DNA of 64,000 nt from Emmonsiellopsis sp. PD_33 (Eukaryota > Ascomycota > Eurotiomycetes > Onygenales > Ajellomycetaceae), in contig JANTQF010000107.1 of the NCBI GenBank assembly GCA_032988165.1, positions 1 through 64,000 of the forward strand, written 5' to 3'. Each line of letters starts with the position of its first letter. The stretch's first letter is position 1. The notes beneath the pieces were generated by a model. The model made no database searches and had not been told where the DNA came from. It was given only the letters and a program-made list of their open reading frames with translations. Positions 25,169-36,488 of the stretch are shown piece by piece. Position numbers and translations under genes: made by a program.

Positions 25169-28100
25169 TAACTACTATGCACTGTTGGACTACTGAAATA
25201 GTATAGATACTACCCAGAGGGAGCTTGAGCACTCATAGGTGATAATATATATTTAAAAAGGGAATTACATTAGGGCTCAATAGCATTAGTTAGTTCAAAG
25301 CAGGGACCTAATCTGGGTCTAGACTGCAGACAAGTCTGAGTTGAGTCCAATATAGAGGTATTCAAGCTAAGTTACTTGATATATATATATATATCAAGGT
25401 AAGTTACTTGCCTGGCTAGCCCTAGGCAAGTCAAATCTGAGTTATATATATATACATCCAAATCGAGTCAAATTGAGTAATTTTGACTAAAAACTCGAAT
25501 ATTTTCCAGATAATTTGAAAAAAATAGCTCAAAATGGACTTATAATATAATAAAAATAGTGGAAAATCCATTAAAAAGCATTAAAAATCATAGTATTACT
25601 TTATTTTATTAAAATATTAGTAGTTTTATCATTCTAAAAGCTTCAAAAAGGCTTCAATCTATACTTTTATATAGTTTTGAAATTACCCAGAAAATACTCA
25701 AAATATTCAAGTTTTTGTAGGCTTAAAATGAGGAATATCTGAGTTATAAGTAGGTCTATTCAAGGTAAATAAAAATGAGTAATTTCAAGTCCAAGTTGAG
25801 TTTTATACTCATAATTACTTGGCCTTGTCTGCACTCTATCTGGGTCACTATCAATAGTTGTAAGATTCTTAATGCCTATCACCAATTAATTACAGATGAG
25901 ATTGTTGATTACATCACAGATCTCATCCTGCTTACTAATTGCCTGGTTAGAGGAAATTTCAATGTAAGGTATAACATCTTCAAGCTAGGTACCTTAAATC
26001 TCCACAGGGAAGAGAAGATTACCTACTAAGCAAGTAAGAGTAATATAAATTTCATTGAGGAGGTAGGTATTTTAACATACTCTAATAGGTACATCATTGA
26101 CCTCAGCTTCTCAAACATACTCTTTGCAATGTCAGAGATTTAATAGGATTTATACTGTAAGTTAGATTACTAAATCATTCTTATTCTCATTTCAACCTAG
26201 TAATAAGTATAGCTTAAGTTCTTTCATTGAAGGGTTCTAGAACAGCAGCTTAATAAGTTCTCAGAACTCATATGAATTAAGATTTAGTTACTACTCTTCT
26301 CTAACTCTATTAAAATTGCTCTGCAGCTTGATAATCTTATTAAGGACCTTATCTGAGATTTCTCAGAAGCTGTGTAAATAGTAGGTAAGCCTGCAGAAAG
26401 GGGCTACCAGGGCATACTATAATAAATAAATGAGTATTATAATGCTCATTTAGACTGAGTTACTCTTTAATTAGAAGAGGTGAAGTATCACTTTAAAAAT
26501 ATAATATATAAGATTAAGAAAGCCTACTAGTAAAACATCATTAATAGGGTTAAGAATGATAAAGATCTATACTATATTATAGTATGATATAAGCTAGAAC
26601 TGCAATTTAAAACTTTATTACTCAGAATAGAGAATAATATTATTAAAGAAACTACAGTAAAGATAGAGGCCCTTTAGCTTGTCATCTTAGATTATTATAA
26701 CTTCACTGATGACCTTAATTATAACTTCTTAATAGATGAATTTTAGAATAAATTAGAATATTTCTCTTAGAACTCTTATATTTCTCTTAAAGAGATTGAA
26801 TGTAATATTATTGAAGTGCAGAGTATCTTACTAGAAATAAATAGCATTATAGTGTAGTTACTTAAGATTTACTGAGATGATATCAAATTATTCATTTAGA
26901 TACTATATAATTACTATCTTTACCTATATTACTTTTTAGACCTCTAGAAGCTAGCAGAAGTTACTATGATATTTAAGGTAGATAAATAGGATAAAAGCTC
27001 TATATGATTGTGAAGACCTATAGTACTTCTTTCTATAATCTTTAAGAGTTTTAAATATATTATTATGAGGTAGATTATATGGACTACTCTTACATGAGAC
27101 ATTCTAAGCTCCTAATATAATAAAGTCCTATTTAAATACTTCACAATGAATCTGATAGCATCATTCACATATAATATTAAAATAGCCTTTTTACAGAGTA
27201 AGAAGATTACTATAATTATAATAAATGTATAGAGGGCATTTAACATTCTACATTAATAAAAACTACTATAATAAATAGCTTAGTAGGAGTAGTCTAAACT
27301 TCTTCTGTAGCTACTTAATAGCTTTCTCAGAAATTAAAAGGCCTACATGCAGCTAAAAGAGTTAACAACTACTACTCATTTTATTTATTATAATATATTA
27401 TAGAGTTTTTTACTCTCCTCAGTCTTTTATCTTCTATATCTTACTGCACTTCTTCTTTAGAATCTAGAGTTATACTTTAAGTACATTAATAACCTTAATC
27501 TCTACAGGGCCTCTAACTCTCTACAGACAAATATTAGACTCTTAGGGTAAGATATATACAATATTCTCAGCTAAAGAAATATTAATAAGATGATTTTTAT
27601 CTCTGATAAACTTAAGATGATTCATCTCATTAAAAAGTAGTATAATAATAATCCCCTAATTAAGGTTAATAATAATTTAACTATCTACTCTGTTACTCTT
27701 AATGCAGACTGGGAACTAGCATTTTACTAGCTAAGAGTACACTTCAACTATCACCTAATATAGTAGCCCTATCTAATGATGTATGCTAAGAAAGTATGAG
27801 CAATTACCTAATACATTTATAATCTTACTTAGATTAAAGATAGTCTACTAACCTACTTGCTATATAAGGTTATTATAATATGTATGATCTTATCCTTCCT
27901 GTATAGCATAAAAATATAATATAAGGGTTGAATGAAGCCCTTCAGGCATCTAGAGCTAATAATAGTTAGCTTTTATTTAGAGTAGTATATTAATATAATG
28001 AAGAAGACTCTAATGCTTGCTATATATAAGATTCTCTTAGTTTTTCATATAATTTTAATAGTTACTCTCTTTTATGATGCAGGGCTCCCATTAGTGATAA

Positions 28101-29290
28101 TAACTCTTAAAGAGACTAAAGTTCACTTTATAATATATCTATAAGTAGTAAATCACTAACATTCTCTTATCCTCTAGATTGTGCCCCTTCTCATTCAAAA
28201 AAAATATAGAGTAAGTAGCAGATAGTAGTTTAAAATCAAGCTTTAAATTCTTAGCATCCTTTTTCTAATCATTAAGTGCCTGATCACTTACAAGTAATAC
28301 TTCTCATCAGGATGCCTGATGAAATCAATTAGTAGTATCTCTAAAGAGAAAATAGCTACTACATTTAAGAACTAATAGAACATCTTAATACCTAGTAGCA
28401 TCACAATTTTTCCTGATGAGTCTAAATAGTAGTATGATGAAATAAGATATATTAGCTATAAATTCACTATATATATAAAATGTATTTAAATAGCTAGCTC
28501 AGCTATTACATTTAATATCTACTCTCATATTTTTGATGCTAAGACTATAGGTACCTGCTGAGCTCTTAAGTATATAATTATCATCTCCTTTAATAAGCTA
28601 CTAAAGCTTTAACTATATATTAATAGTATCTCTATTATTTAGAGCATCCACAGGAAGGCTCCTACATTCTTATAGTAAGTCTTCCTATAGTGTTAGAATC
28701 TTATAAAATAATGTAATGTCTGTATCTATTAGATACTTAGCTATATGAGAATTAATAATAATAAAATGATAGATAAGCTAGCTAAATGTAGAGCATCCTT
28801 CTTTATAATAGCTAGTTAAGGCTGTAAGATGCTTTTAATTCTCAGTGAGATATAATTAATTACTTAATAACTTAGATATTAAGCTCTGATTGACTGGTAG
28901 ATTGCAGTGAGTACAAAGATCTTTACCTAATATTAATAATGAAAATAATTGAGAACTACTATTATTAAGATAATAGTATTCTCAAAGCTGAAGCTTCTAA
29001 GAATGATTCTTCACTACTAGCTTGCTATATAATCCTCTTATAGAGACTTTACCTGATACTATAAATACTTTTATTATAAAGATGCTAACCTAATATACTT
29101 CTATAGATATAATAAGAGTTCTAAGTATCTAATCCTCTATTAGAAGAGTTGCTACCTCTTTTCCCACTAATCATAGAGGCCTCTTCTACTACTATTAATA
29201 AAGGCTGATATAATTACCTATCTGGGGTCTCTTACTCTATCCTTCTTTAAAAAGCTTCTGAAGCTCATATAGTTCTACTCTAGAATTTAC
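25169..29290 (+). pseudogene. Decayed LINE ORF2: endonuclease, reverse transcriptase, RNase H
   Basis: The open frame begins before the giant hAT (LNYPG at about 11663-11677), resumes at 25169, is interrupted by the small hAT (25320-25838) and goes on at 25847. Joined conceptually it stays in one frame across both insertion points, with the endonuclease text GNFNVRYN (for GDFNARHN) near 25965 and IIDLSFSN near 26095. Reverse transcriptase features are the AFN-type motif near 27237, SFLRN..KAYMQL at about 27325-27365 and YLLYLTALL near 27435. An RNase H-like part begins about 28400 (SSITIFPDES). Homologous Tad1-clade ORF2 proteins combine exactly these three domains. TAA and TAG stops are frequent, so the protein is dead. 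Confidence 0.75.
25320..25838. mobile_element. Non-autonomous hAT (519 bp), relative of the giant hAT
   Basis: Ends are TAGACTGCAGACAAGTCTGA at the left and, as reverse complement, TAGAGTGCAGACAAGGCCAA at the right, flanked by a perfect 8-bp duplication TCTGGGTC (25312-25319, 25839-25846). About 60 bp of its right end matches the left end of the giant hAT in inverse orientation. An AT-repeat hairpin lies at about 25375-25410. Two CpG survive (about 25464 and 25495), unlike nearly all surrounding DNA. No ORF of note. Confidence 0.88.
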
Positions 29291-29690
29291 ACTTACTGAG
29301 CCCTGGCTCCAGCTGCCCTACTTTCTCTCTTTCTCCCCTATGTCTGTTCTTTTGCTTCTCTCACTCTTTCCTTTGTTTTCTGGGGATATCAAACCCCTAT
29401 AACTGGCAGGGCATGCCCTGTATAAGTGCTTGTAGCCTCTTTGCTGCTACTACCCCCCCACCATGCCAGGCCATATGTTGGGCCAAGCATGGATGTATGG
29501 CTATTACTAATTTTCTCATGATCTTGCCACATATGCACTGCATCACTTCATCTCCTTGTATATTAGATAGATTTAGATTTAGAGATAGAGATAGAGATGT
29601 AGTGTTGTGTGTCCCTATGCCCTTCAGGAGGCCTTGGGTTGCAGGCTCTGCCTGCACCCCTGGATGTTAAAATATACCATACCATACCAT
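29291..29690 (+). other. LINE 3' untranslated region and tail
   Basis: Pyrimidine-rich DNA, then the stretch with GGGCATGCCCTGTATAAG near 29410, and finally an A-rich tail with three ATACC-type units. CpG-free up to the end; the first CpG of the gene-rich side is at about 29732. Confidence 0.7.
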
Positions 29691-29699
29691 CTTGTTTTA

Positions 29700-30258
29700 T
29701 TGCTTCTTCACATTGGTTTTGGCTGTTTTCTTCCGAACAGTAGAGTTATTAGCAATTATCAACGCCAGAATAATGTACGAATCTACAAGACAGCAAGTCA
29801 CAGTGGGTTTCGTAACATCTTTCCCCTATTAGATAGATAGTGTCTGAAGACTTTGTATGTATGTACAGACAATGTTCCCATGAATCCTCCTGTAGAGTAG
29901 TAGTTATAAAACTAAGAAACTCTCTTCTGTTTCTTGAGGATACGCCTTGCCCTTCGTACTCTAAAGTTCAAGATTTTGTTTGGCATCGACCCGATGTTTT
30001 AAGGGGATCGGCCCCAGTGTCACAGTTTCGGGTTGTGACCCGATTCCAGACGACAGCGGAACGAATAGGCATATAATTTAAAATGTAAACAAAATGAATA
30101 TCCATGTTATATATATTCTTACCACGGTATAGCCTCGCATATATTAGTGGCATAAACATACAGAGATAGCAAACCCCATAAAATAAACATTGCTGGCTCC
30201 ACCCCCTTCCCGCTGCCGAACCATCCCCCTGGATGCTGAAAACTCCGCATCTCCATAA
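29700..30258. other. Boundary region without a gene
   Basis: Composition switches here from CpG-free to normal. I see no convincing coding frame, tRNA or repeat. Confidence 0.5.
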
Positions 30259-30812
30259 TTAAAACCATACGATCCTCTCATTCCTCCCTTCACTGTCCTC
30301 CTTCAGCCTCAGCAAACACTCCTTCGTCCTCCCTGCCACGGCGTTTCCATACTCGGGCCCACCTGGCGGAGGAGCGGGCTTCGTCTTATCTACCCGCAGC
30401 CAGGGAATAGTAGCTTTGCCGGTCATATTCGCCAACTCCGCCTTACATGCCTCCTCTAATTCCGCAACGGCCTCGTCATCATATCCCCCTCCAATAACGA
30501 CTGCAAAGGGAGCCTCTGAGTAGTTTCGGCTGCCTATGTTGCTTTCACAGGGGATGGCGGTGGAGTCGGTGTTGGGGACGTTCAGGAGGAGAGGGAGTTC
30601 GGTTTTTCCTGAGTCTAAGGAGAGTATGACGTGGATCACTGGGCGGAAGAGGGGTTAGATAAGTATAATCATTGCATTTTATGGTGCGTTGGGTTGGGTG
30701 GGGGGGAGGGTTGGTTTCTAGTACCTTCGAACTCTGGCTTCAAGAATTCTGCGACTTTATTTGCAATTTGGCTGGCCCTCCCGCAGACAATAATGGGGGT
30801 CGCTGGTGACAT
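30259..30812 (-). CDS. Conserved fungal protein of unknown function, 155 aa
   Basis: Two exons: 30725-30812 and 30259-30638, joined over an 86-bp GT-AG intron (donor GTACTA). The sum is 468 nt with no frame problem. The product starts MSPATPIIVCGRASQIANKV, continues VIHVILSLDSGKTELP and ends in a basic tail. The opening IIVCGR-x-SQIA followed by a LKPEFEVIHV strand is typical of a small fungal family of unannotated proteins that I know from other ascomycete genomes, perhaps with a Rossmann-like fold (PFAVVIGGGYDDEAV in the middle is glycine-rich). It is 155 residues, so too short for a full dehydrogenase. The ATG at 30812 is the only one that keeps this opening. It is the first intact gene next to the repeat block. 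Confidence 0.7.
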
Positions 30813-31257
30813 TGTGGCCGATGCGAGAGACGAGAAGGAATATAAACTAGACGGAGCTTTGGTGGACAGGACGAGGTATCCCCGGTTCGAAATAAGGGAC
30901 AGTTTGTCACTTTAATGCTGATCAAAGGCGGCGATAGGGATTGGGAGAGCGGTTGGATTATAAATCATAGCCTTAAGAACATTCTTTTACAGAAAATCTC
31001 ATGATGTCCAAGGCCGCCCACGGCCAATTTATATTCTAACTACAAGAGAGTTGTTAGCTCCTCCCGCAACTGTAACCTGCTTAGTTGCCCCTCGACGCTG
31101 GGTTCAGCTGCATAAATGTAATAAAGCCTGGAACACACCCCGGAATACGCTCAGTATTTAAATTTAGCGCGTTAAATATGTGGGGAGAATAGTCCAATTG
31201 TGTGGAGGATTCGGCTGAACCCCTCCACACAAGCCAACGCAACATGGAACCCCCCCA

Positions 31258-31600
31258 CTACGAAACGAAGGTTCGCGTTGAAAAGTCCCCGGGATAAGGC
31301 CTGCGGAGGAATCTTCGTCCCGGCCGCCGATCCGATGTTCGACTATCTACCTTGCAGGTCTTGGAAAAATATATTCCCGGCAGACGACGGAAAACACCAT
31401 GCAGAGACGCCCGGAACACATCTGCAGTCACCGTGGAGGTGGAGAGACCCAAATAGATTCCAGTGGTATAGGTAGTTACTGTCCACATTAGCCTATCAGC
31501 CTGCCCGCCACCGGGACTACCACCCGAGCCGAAGAATATATTGTGGGCATTGAACGCTACCGTGTGGGATAGAAAAAGATGAAGGCGCCTAGACGCAGAA
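31258..31600 (-). other. Possible coding fragment of unknown type
   Basis: On the minus strand a frame reads FNAHNIFFGSGGSPGGGQAD and then a hydrophobic stretch TTYTTGIYLGLSTSTVTADV and GVFRRLPGIYFSKTCK before a possible donor GTAGAT. It is open for about 110 codons, but no start, partner exon or family could be found. It may be a relic or chance. Confidence 0.2.
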
Positions 31601-32004
31601 CTTTGATTCTCTCACTTGATATTAATAGAACATTTCCCTGCTAGTTGTTGTTGGTGAACGAGACCCCCATAGAAACTCGGGAAATAGGGCCTTGGTCGGT
31701 CATGTTTATATTCCCGAGAAAAAGCGATTTGAGCTGGGATCATGGAGCTGCGGAGGATTGATCACCCTAGAATCCGTTTATCCTTGATAGAACGGGCGCA
31801 AAATATCTGAACCCAACTATTCTCCTGGCTGGGGTAATGACGTATAGTAATTATTTTGTGGGTATCAGTAGGATGCAGCATAGAGTCGAGCAAAATTAAC
31901 GAACAAGGTGGTAACCACTACCAAAGACGAGGACAACAGTTGAATGTGGGAAGGGAGACGGAAACAGTAGGTATATATTGGATATTTCGAGCCGATACGC
32001 CAAT

Positions 32005-33326
32005 TTAACAATCAGCAGTCCACTCACTCATCTCATCGGGCATCCCATCTCCGCTTTCACTTTTCCCCAATTCACTTCCAGCTCCATTCTCACCCTCACG
32101 AAGTGCGGCTTTCTTCTCCCTCTCCTTCTGCCTCTTCTTTATCTTTTTCTCTCGATTCCTCCTCGTTCTCTTTTCTCTGTCGGCCTCCTCTGCGGCCTTA
32201 GAAGCCGCGAGACGTTGTCGAAGAACAATTCGTCTCTTCTTGCCCGGCTTTTTCCTGGATTTGGGGATCTTCGCATCCATGGAAGGATTTATTAGCGAGA
32301 CGCCAGCCCCGCCCGACGCCCTAGATGATGATGACTTCTTTTTTGATGGACCGGGTTTTAGATGGATGACTCGCCAGGGGAGATGACAGCCAGGCTAGGT
32401 TTTGAAGACGTTAGTTATAAATGCGTAAAATAGAGCAATTTAGCAAAGTATCTATCTCAATCCCGGAGGATCATGTGGCTTCCACAACACTGTATGTGTG
32501 GGAAACTTGATGATCAACTGAAAGAAGGCGGGGGGGGGGGAGAGGAACAAGAAAAAACACTTACCCATGCACTACTCCTCGAATCTTCAAGAATCCTATC
32601 CCCACTAAGAGCGACCTCCGCGAACCGCTTTACCTCTTCCCCTCGTCTTGCTATCTCCCCTCCACGCGCATTCCCCCCCTCTTTGCCTGATATTTGTCGT
32701 CTAATCCAATCAGGGTCTGAAAAGTAATAATCCCAACCCCGAAACGGAACAACGAATCTCCCTTCCCCATCTCCAATAGCCGTAGGCGTAGGTGAGCGTA
32801 TTCGAATTTTCAACTTGCGGATCCCGGAATCGATTTCCCCCTCCTGCCTCGTCACGGCTGTATCTTCGCCCCCATTAGCGTTCTTTAGCTTCTCTTCCGC
32901 TCCATCCTTGCCCGCTCTCTTCCCACCAGGGTTCGCAGGCGCGTGAAAAAGCCTGAACTCGAACTCATGTTCCTCCTCTTCATTTTCTATATTCTCGAGG
33001 CGCGGATTAGACGGGTCCGCGGGAGGTCCGACGGGAGCAAACGTTTCGATCGAGGAAAATATATTCCGTAGAGCGTCTGCGGCATATGTGGCTGTGGTAC
33101 TTTCGGCAGGAGACGGGGAGCGGCGGGACTGCAGCTCTTCGCGCCGGACGCTATGGAACGGGAGAATGTTAGACAGCGATTATGGACATGGGAAGGAGGT
33201 GTGGGGCGCTCCCGAGGAATGAGGCTCAATCCTATTAGGCACATGGCGGGAGCGAAGGGAGGTAATGGCCGCCGGGAGGGGGCCGCATATTAGGACTTAC
33301 CGCTTTGCGCCTGGGAGGTCAAACAT
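32005..33326 (-). CDS. DUF2011 family protein, 333 aa
   Basis: Three exons give a continuous 1,002-nt frame: 33301-33326, 32565-33150 and 32005-32394, with introns of 150 and 170 bp. The first exon is only 26 bp and encodes MFDLPGAK. The second encodes RVRREELQSRR and then an acidic segment ending EFEFRLF, followed by RKLKIRIRSPTP and the conserved block FVVPFRGWDYYF. The third opens PGCHLPWRVIHL and ends in a very basic tail with PGKKRRIVLRQRLA and RTRRNREKKIKKRQKEREKK. This order is the pattern of the fungal DUF2011 family, whose role is unknown; the basic tail suggests a nuclear or nucleolar protein. The distal acceptor (after AACCTAG) was chosen because the nearer one leads to a stop and breaks the AWPGCHLPWRV block. 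Confidence 0.85.
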
Positions 33327-34318
33327 TGTACAAAAGCTGGAGGTGGTCTGAGATGAGAAAGTCTGTGTCTTCGTTCAGATGTATCTGACGAGAACAATTG
33401 TGTTCATTTATTCAATAAGTTGCGTGCGTTGGCTGGTCAAAATCTCCCTCTGAGAGTTCTGGTGGATGAGGACTGAGGTCGTGGGAAGCTAAATTTGGCG
33501 TGGAAGACTTGGAAGTTTATTTCCACACCCCAGGGGAGTTGCGGCCAAATCCCAGGGTGGGCGGAGATTGTGACAGACCTACAACTATGGTTTGAAATGG
33601 TGTTTTCTTCACGGATAGCTAAATAAAAGTGTGGAAATAATCTATGGATAAGAACTTTTTATGTGGGTTAAGTGTGAGTGAGGTTTAATAAGAATTCTAC
33701 AACAGATTTCACATACCGCTGAAGGATATAACTACCAGGGAGGATTCCAGGCGTATGTAACAAGCAAACCTAAATTATCTACCTTTCCAAATATTAGACA
33801 TTCCCGCGAGTGAGGGTTTTCCGGTTAGCTTAATTTCTCGTGGAACTTTGTAAGATATTTGGTGCGATGAATTGTCCAAGGTTTGGCCTCTAGCAGTGAT
33901 TGCATTCCTCACCATCGGGGAAATAGCGAAGTAAGCTTCAACTCCCGTTCCACAAACGGCGGTATTGAGCGGCGGTTTGAATATTGTGACCCGAAATTCC
34001 GTATCTTCATTGGAGGGGGGCGCGCACGTTGCGCATACATAAAGCATATCAGCCGTTGGCTAGCTACTCCGAACATAGGCTGTGGCAGCACCATTGTGAT
34101 GGGTTCAGTCATCCTGCATATTCTGCTGTTATGCTCCGGAAACTACCCAGCCTGTACACTTCGGCGCAAAACAGGGTCTGTATATGCCCGACAAATGGGT
34201 GCCGGGGGTTTTAGCACGCTGTGGAAGGTGTCAAGACTGGGAGTGCCGATAGCTGAGAGTTCACATCATCGTAAATCCCACATTATCGCAATGGCCAAAT
34301 GAACGGAGTGCGTAGGCA
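33327..34318. other. Intergenic region, no supported gene
   Basis: Short frames exist on both strands (for example about 33883-34302 on plus and 33775-34047 on minus), but they overlap each other and show no domain. This is the likely shared upstream region of the DUF2011 gene and, beyond the MITE, of the Meh1-like gene. Confidence 0.4.
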
Positions 34319-34320
34319 TA

Positions 34321-34468
34321 TCTCCTCGACTGGCAGCTATGGATATTTTAGCGTCCCTTTTTCACCGCCCGGATTTAACCAATTAGTGACATGGTGTGGA
34401 AGTATTCGAGGCTTTTTATTGGGGGCAGAAAAATGCGCTAAAATATCCATAGTTGCCAGTCGAGGAGA
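34321..34468. mobile_element. Intact-looking TA-flanked MITE (148 bp)
   Basis: Inverted ends TCTCCTCGACTGGCAGCTAT and, at the right, the reverse complement with one or two changes over about 33 bp. TA is present on both sides (34319-34320 and 34469-34470). Seven CpG are intact. It is the same family as 19500-19646. It lies about 380 bp upstream of the start of the Meh1-like gene and could affect its promoter. Confidence 0.9.
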
Positions 34469-34851
34469 TAGCGGAAGCTGCGTAAGAAGTGCTGTTCTTG
34501 ACTGGGGTCTCTCATACCGAGTGTTGCCAGCCAAGTTGGATGTTGATGTTGATAAAACGTTGAGGCTGGTCCGTCGTGGCCGGTGATTGGTCAGCAGGGG
34601 CGTCGATGTCTTGGCGCTGGTGTCGCTGCCAGTTCATCATCGTCAGGATTTCTGCGATGACATCCAACCTCCGTTTCCATGCCAATGCTACTCGCGTTGT
34701 CGCCTCGATGACTCTCTACTCGGGCGATTTGCCTGGCTGACCACTCTATCCTCGCTACAAAACCAGTCAATCGCACCTCTACTGTCCTTCTACTTGGGAG
34801 TTGCCTTGACCACCCCATCGCGCACCCCCCAACCCCCCCTCTTCGTCGCAA

Positions 34852-35680
34852 ATGGGCGTCTGTTATTCCTGCCTCGGCCTGGGTGGTCGGGATAGTCACG
34901 ATGTAAGCGCGCCCTTTTTGTGCTTGTTATTATTTTTTGTTCTGGCGCGTGTTCAATATGACGTCAATACTACATATCTCCGCCTCCGCTTGACAGTCAC
35001 TAACATTTTTCAGTCGGAATCGTCGCGGCTCCTAGACGATGAGCTTTACCAGTCGAGTTATGGCTATGGTGCTGTGGGATCTGGCCAGCGCCAGGGACCT
35101 GACCCTGAAGACCTAAAACGGGAGAGAGAGGCTCTAGAGGCCATTTGCCAGCGAACATCAGAGTAAGTTCACGCTTTAATATATGCGTCTATGGGCAGGG
35201 GAAATTATTCCTTTCCGCCGCGTGGACATATGGATTAACAGTAACTTCCAACCTTATAGCTCTGTGATCGATATATGGGCTCTGCAACCTCACGCTCACG
35301 CACATGCCCCTCCCTCAATACACACAGCCAATATATCATCCACTCGAACCCCAAGCCATCAAACCGCATCATCGGCTACCACGGAAGACGCTCAATCCGC
35401 CGCATCACCCCAATCGCCGGAGCAAGAACGAAGGTCACAGAACTCGAGGGGTGAATCGGGACGAGCTGTGTCACCCGCCCCAGGTGAATTTGGAAAACTT
35501 CGATATGCGCCGCTACACACTTCTCACAATGGCAACATCTCCGCCGTGCCAAAACACTGGGGCGAGGTGGTCATGACCACCAGGAAGGGCAAGAAAGTCA
35601 GGCGTGGGTTGGATACTTCGCAGGAAAATGACGGCAACAACAAACCAAAAGACCTATTTGGAGTTTTGGTCGTCGACTAA
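34852..35680 (+). CDS. Meh1/Ego1 (LAMTOR1)-like vacuolar membrane anchor, 206 aa
   Basis: Three exons: 34852-34902, 35014-35162 and 35260-35680, 621 nt in frame. The protein starts MGVCYSCLGLGGRDSHD, an N-myristoylation (Gly2) plus palmitoylation (Cys4, Cys7) signal. It continues SESSRLLDDELYQSSYGYGA, then an amphipathic segment (DLKREREALEAIC) and SVIDIWALQ. These are the landmarks of fungal Meh1/Ego1 and animal LAMTOR1, which tether the EGO/Ragulator complex to the vacuole or lysosome and so link Rag GTPases to TORC1. The middle is Ser/Pro-rich and low-complexity. The C-terminus (GEVVMTTRKGKKVRRGL) is basic. Splice sites were chosen to keep the SRLLDDE and TSDSVIDIW joins. A MITE lies upstream. 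Confidence 0.82.
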
Positions 35681-36488
35681 ATGGCAACATGGGTTTGCTA
35701 TTGGAAATCAACAAAAGTTTTACTCCATTATTGCTGGAACTATATTATCCAGGACGCTTTACAAAAATGAGCCCAATGACGAACTCGAGCGAAATATACA
35801 GCCTCTTGTCACGCTTCTAGGCATACCTTCGACCCGACCAGAATCACAGTTTGCATGGGCATCTGAACGACTACATTTACGACATTATCACCTTACTCTA
35901 CACGATACGTCTAGGAAGCATATAGACAAATCCCGAAACCATCCCATACACAAAACCAGAGGCACATATGGCCCCTACTGAACCCCGCTCGGAACTACCT
36001 ACATACCCTTTCCTTTTTCCTAGCAACTTCTTTCACAACAGCATTGTTATTTACATTACCGCACGGCCGGCCACAGTTTTCCTACTCTATTCTTCCTCTG
36101 TCGAGGGCTCTTCCTTTATTTCCTTTCCTCTTCATATTCCCCCATTTGTTGATAACTGTATTTTCCTCCTCTGTTCTCATTACAGACGCCTCTTCTCCCT
36201 TGGTTTTGTTGTAGTTGAAATCTGGGCAAGCGTGCGCTTTATTCCCGCCCTGTCTTTCTTTCTTTTGTGCCTGTTTGGCTTTCTTCTTGTGCGTCAATGT
36301 ATACATAGATTCGGTATGGAGTAGTTAGCCAGGTGAGGATAGCAGTGGGTGAATTTACTTGTCTGTACATACATACAGCTCCCCGCCACTGACCCCCTAT
36401 ATATAGCCTCTGTAAAATAGTAGCTATGGACCAAATTCTTACTACCCTTTGACTGAGGCCTAACCGCCAGGAATCGATATGTAAAACC
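35681..36488. other. Intergenic region
   Basis: Holds the 3' flank of the Meh1-like gene; pyrimidine-rich stretches near 36080-36260. No supported gene. Confidence 0.4.

Larger units (their letters stand above)
9620..29690 (+). mobile_element. Tad1-type LINE (non-LTR) retrotransposon, split by two hAT insertions
   Basis: ORF1 lies at about 9.69-11.6 kb and ORF2 begins just before 11677. ORF2 continues after two DNA-transposon insertions (11678-25160 and 25320-25838) through endonuclease, reverse transcriptase and RNase H to about 29290. A 3' UTR follows with the phrase CCCTGTATAAGTGCTTGTAG, and the element ends in an A-rich tail with the tandem unit ATACC (about 29668-29690), as in other fungal Tad1-clade LINEs. 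CpG is absent and stop codons abound. The 5' end and a target-site duplication could not be found. Without the insertions the LINE would be about 6 kb. Confidence 0.85.

Noticed and set aside
33775..34302. Protein genes on either strand
   Set aside because: Overlapping frames on both strands, no family recognised, and no convincing splice partners.
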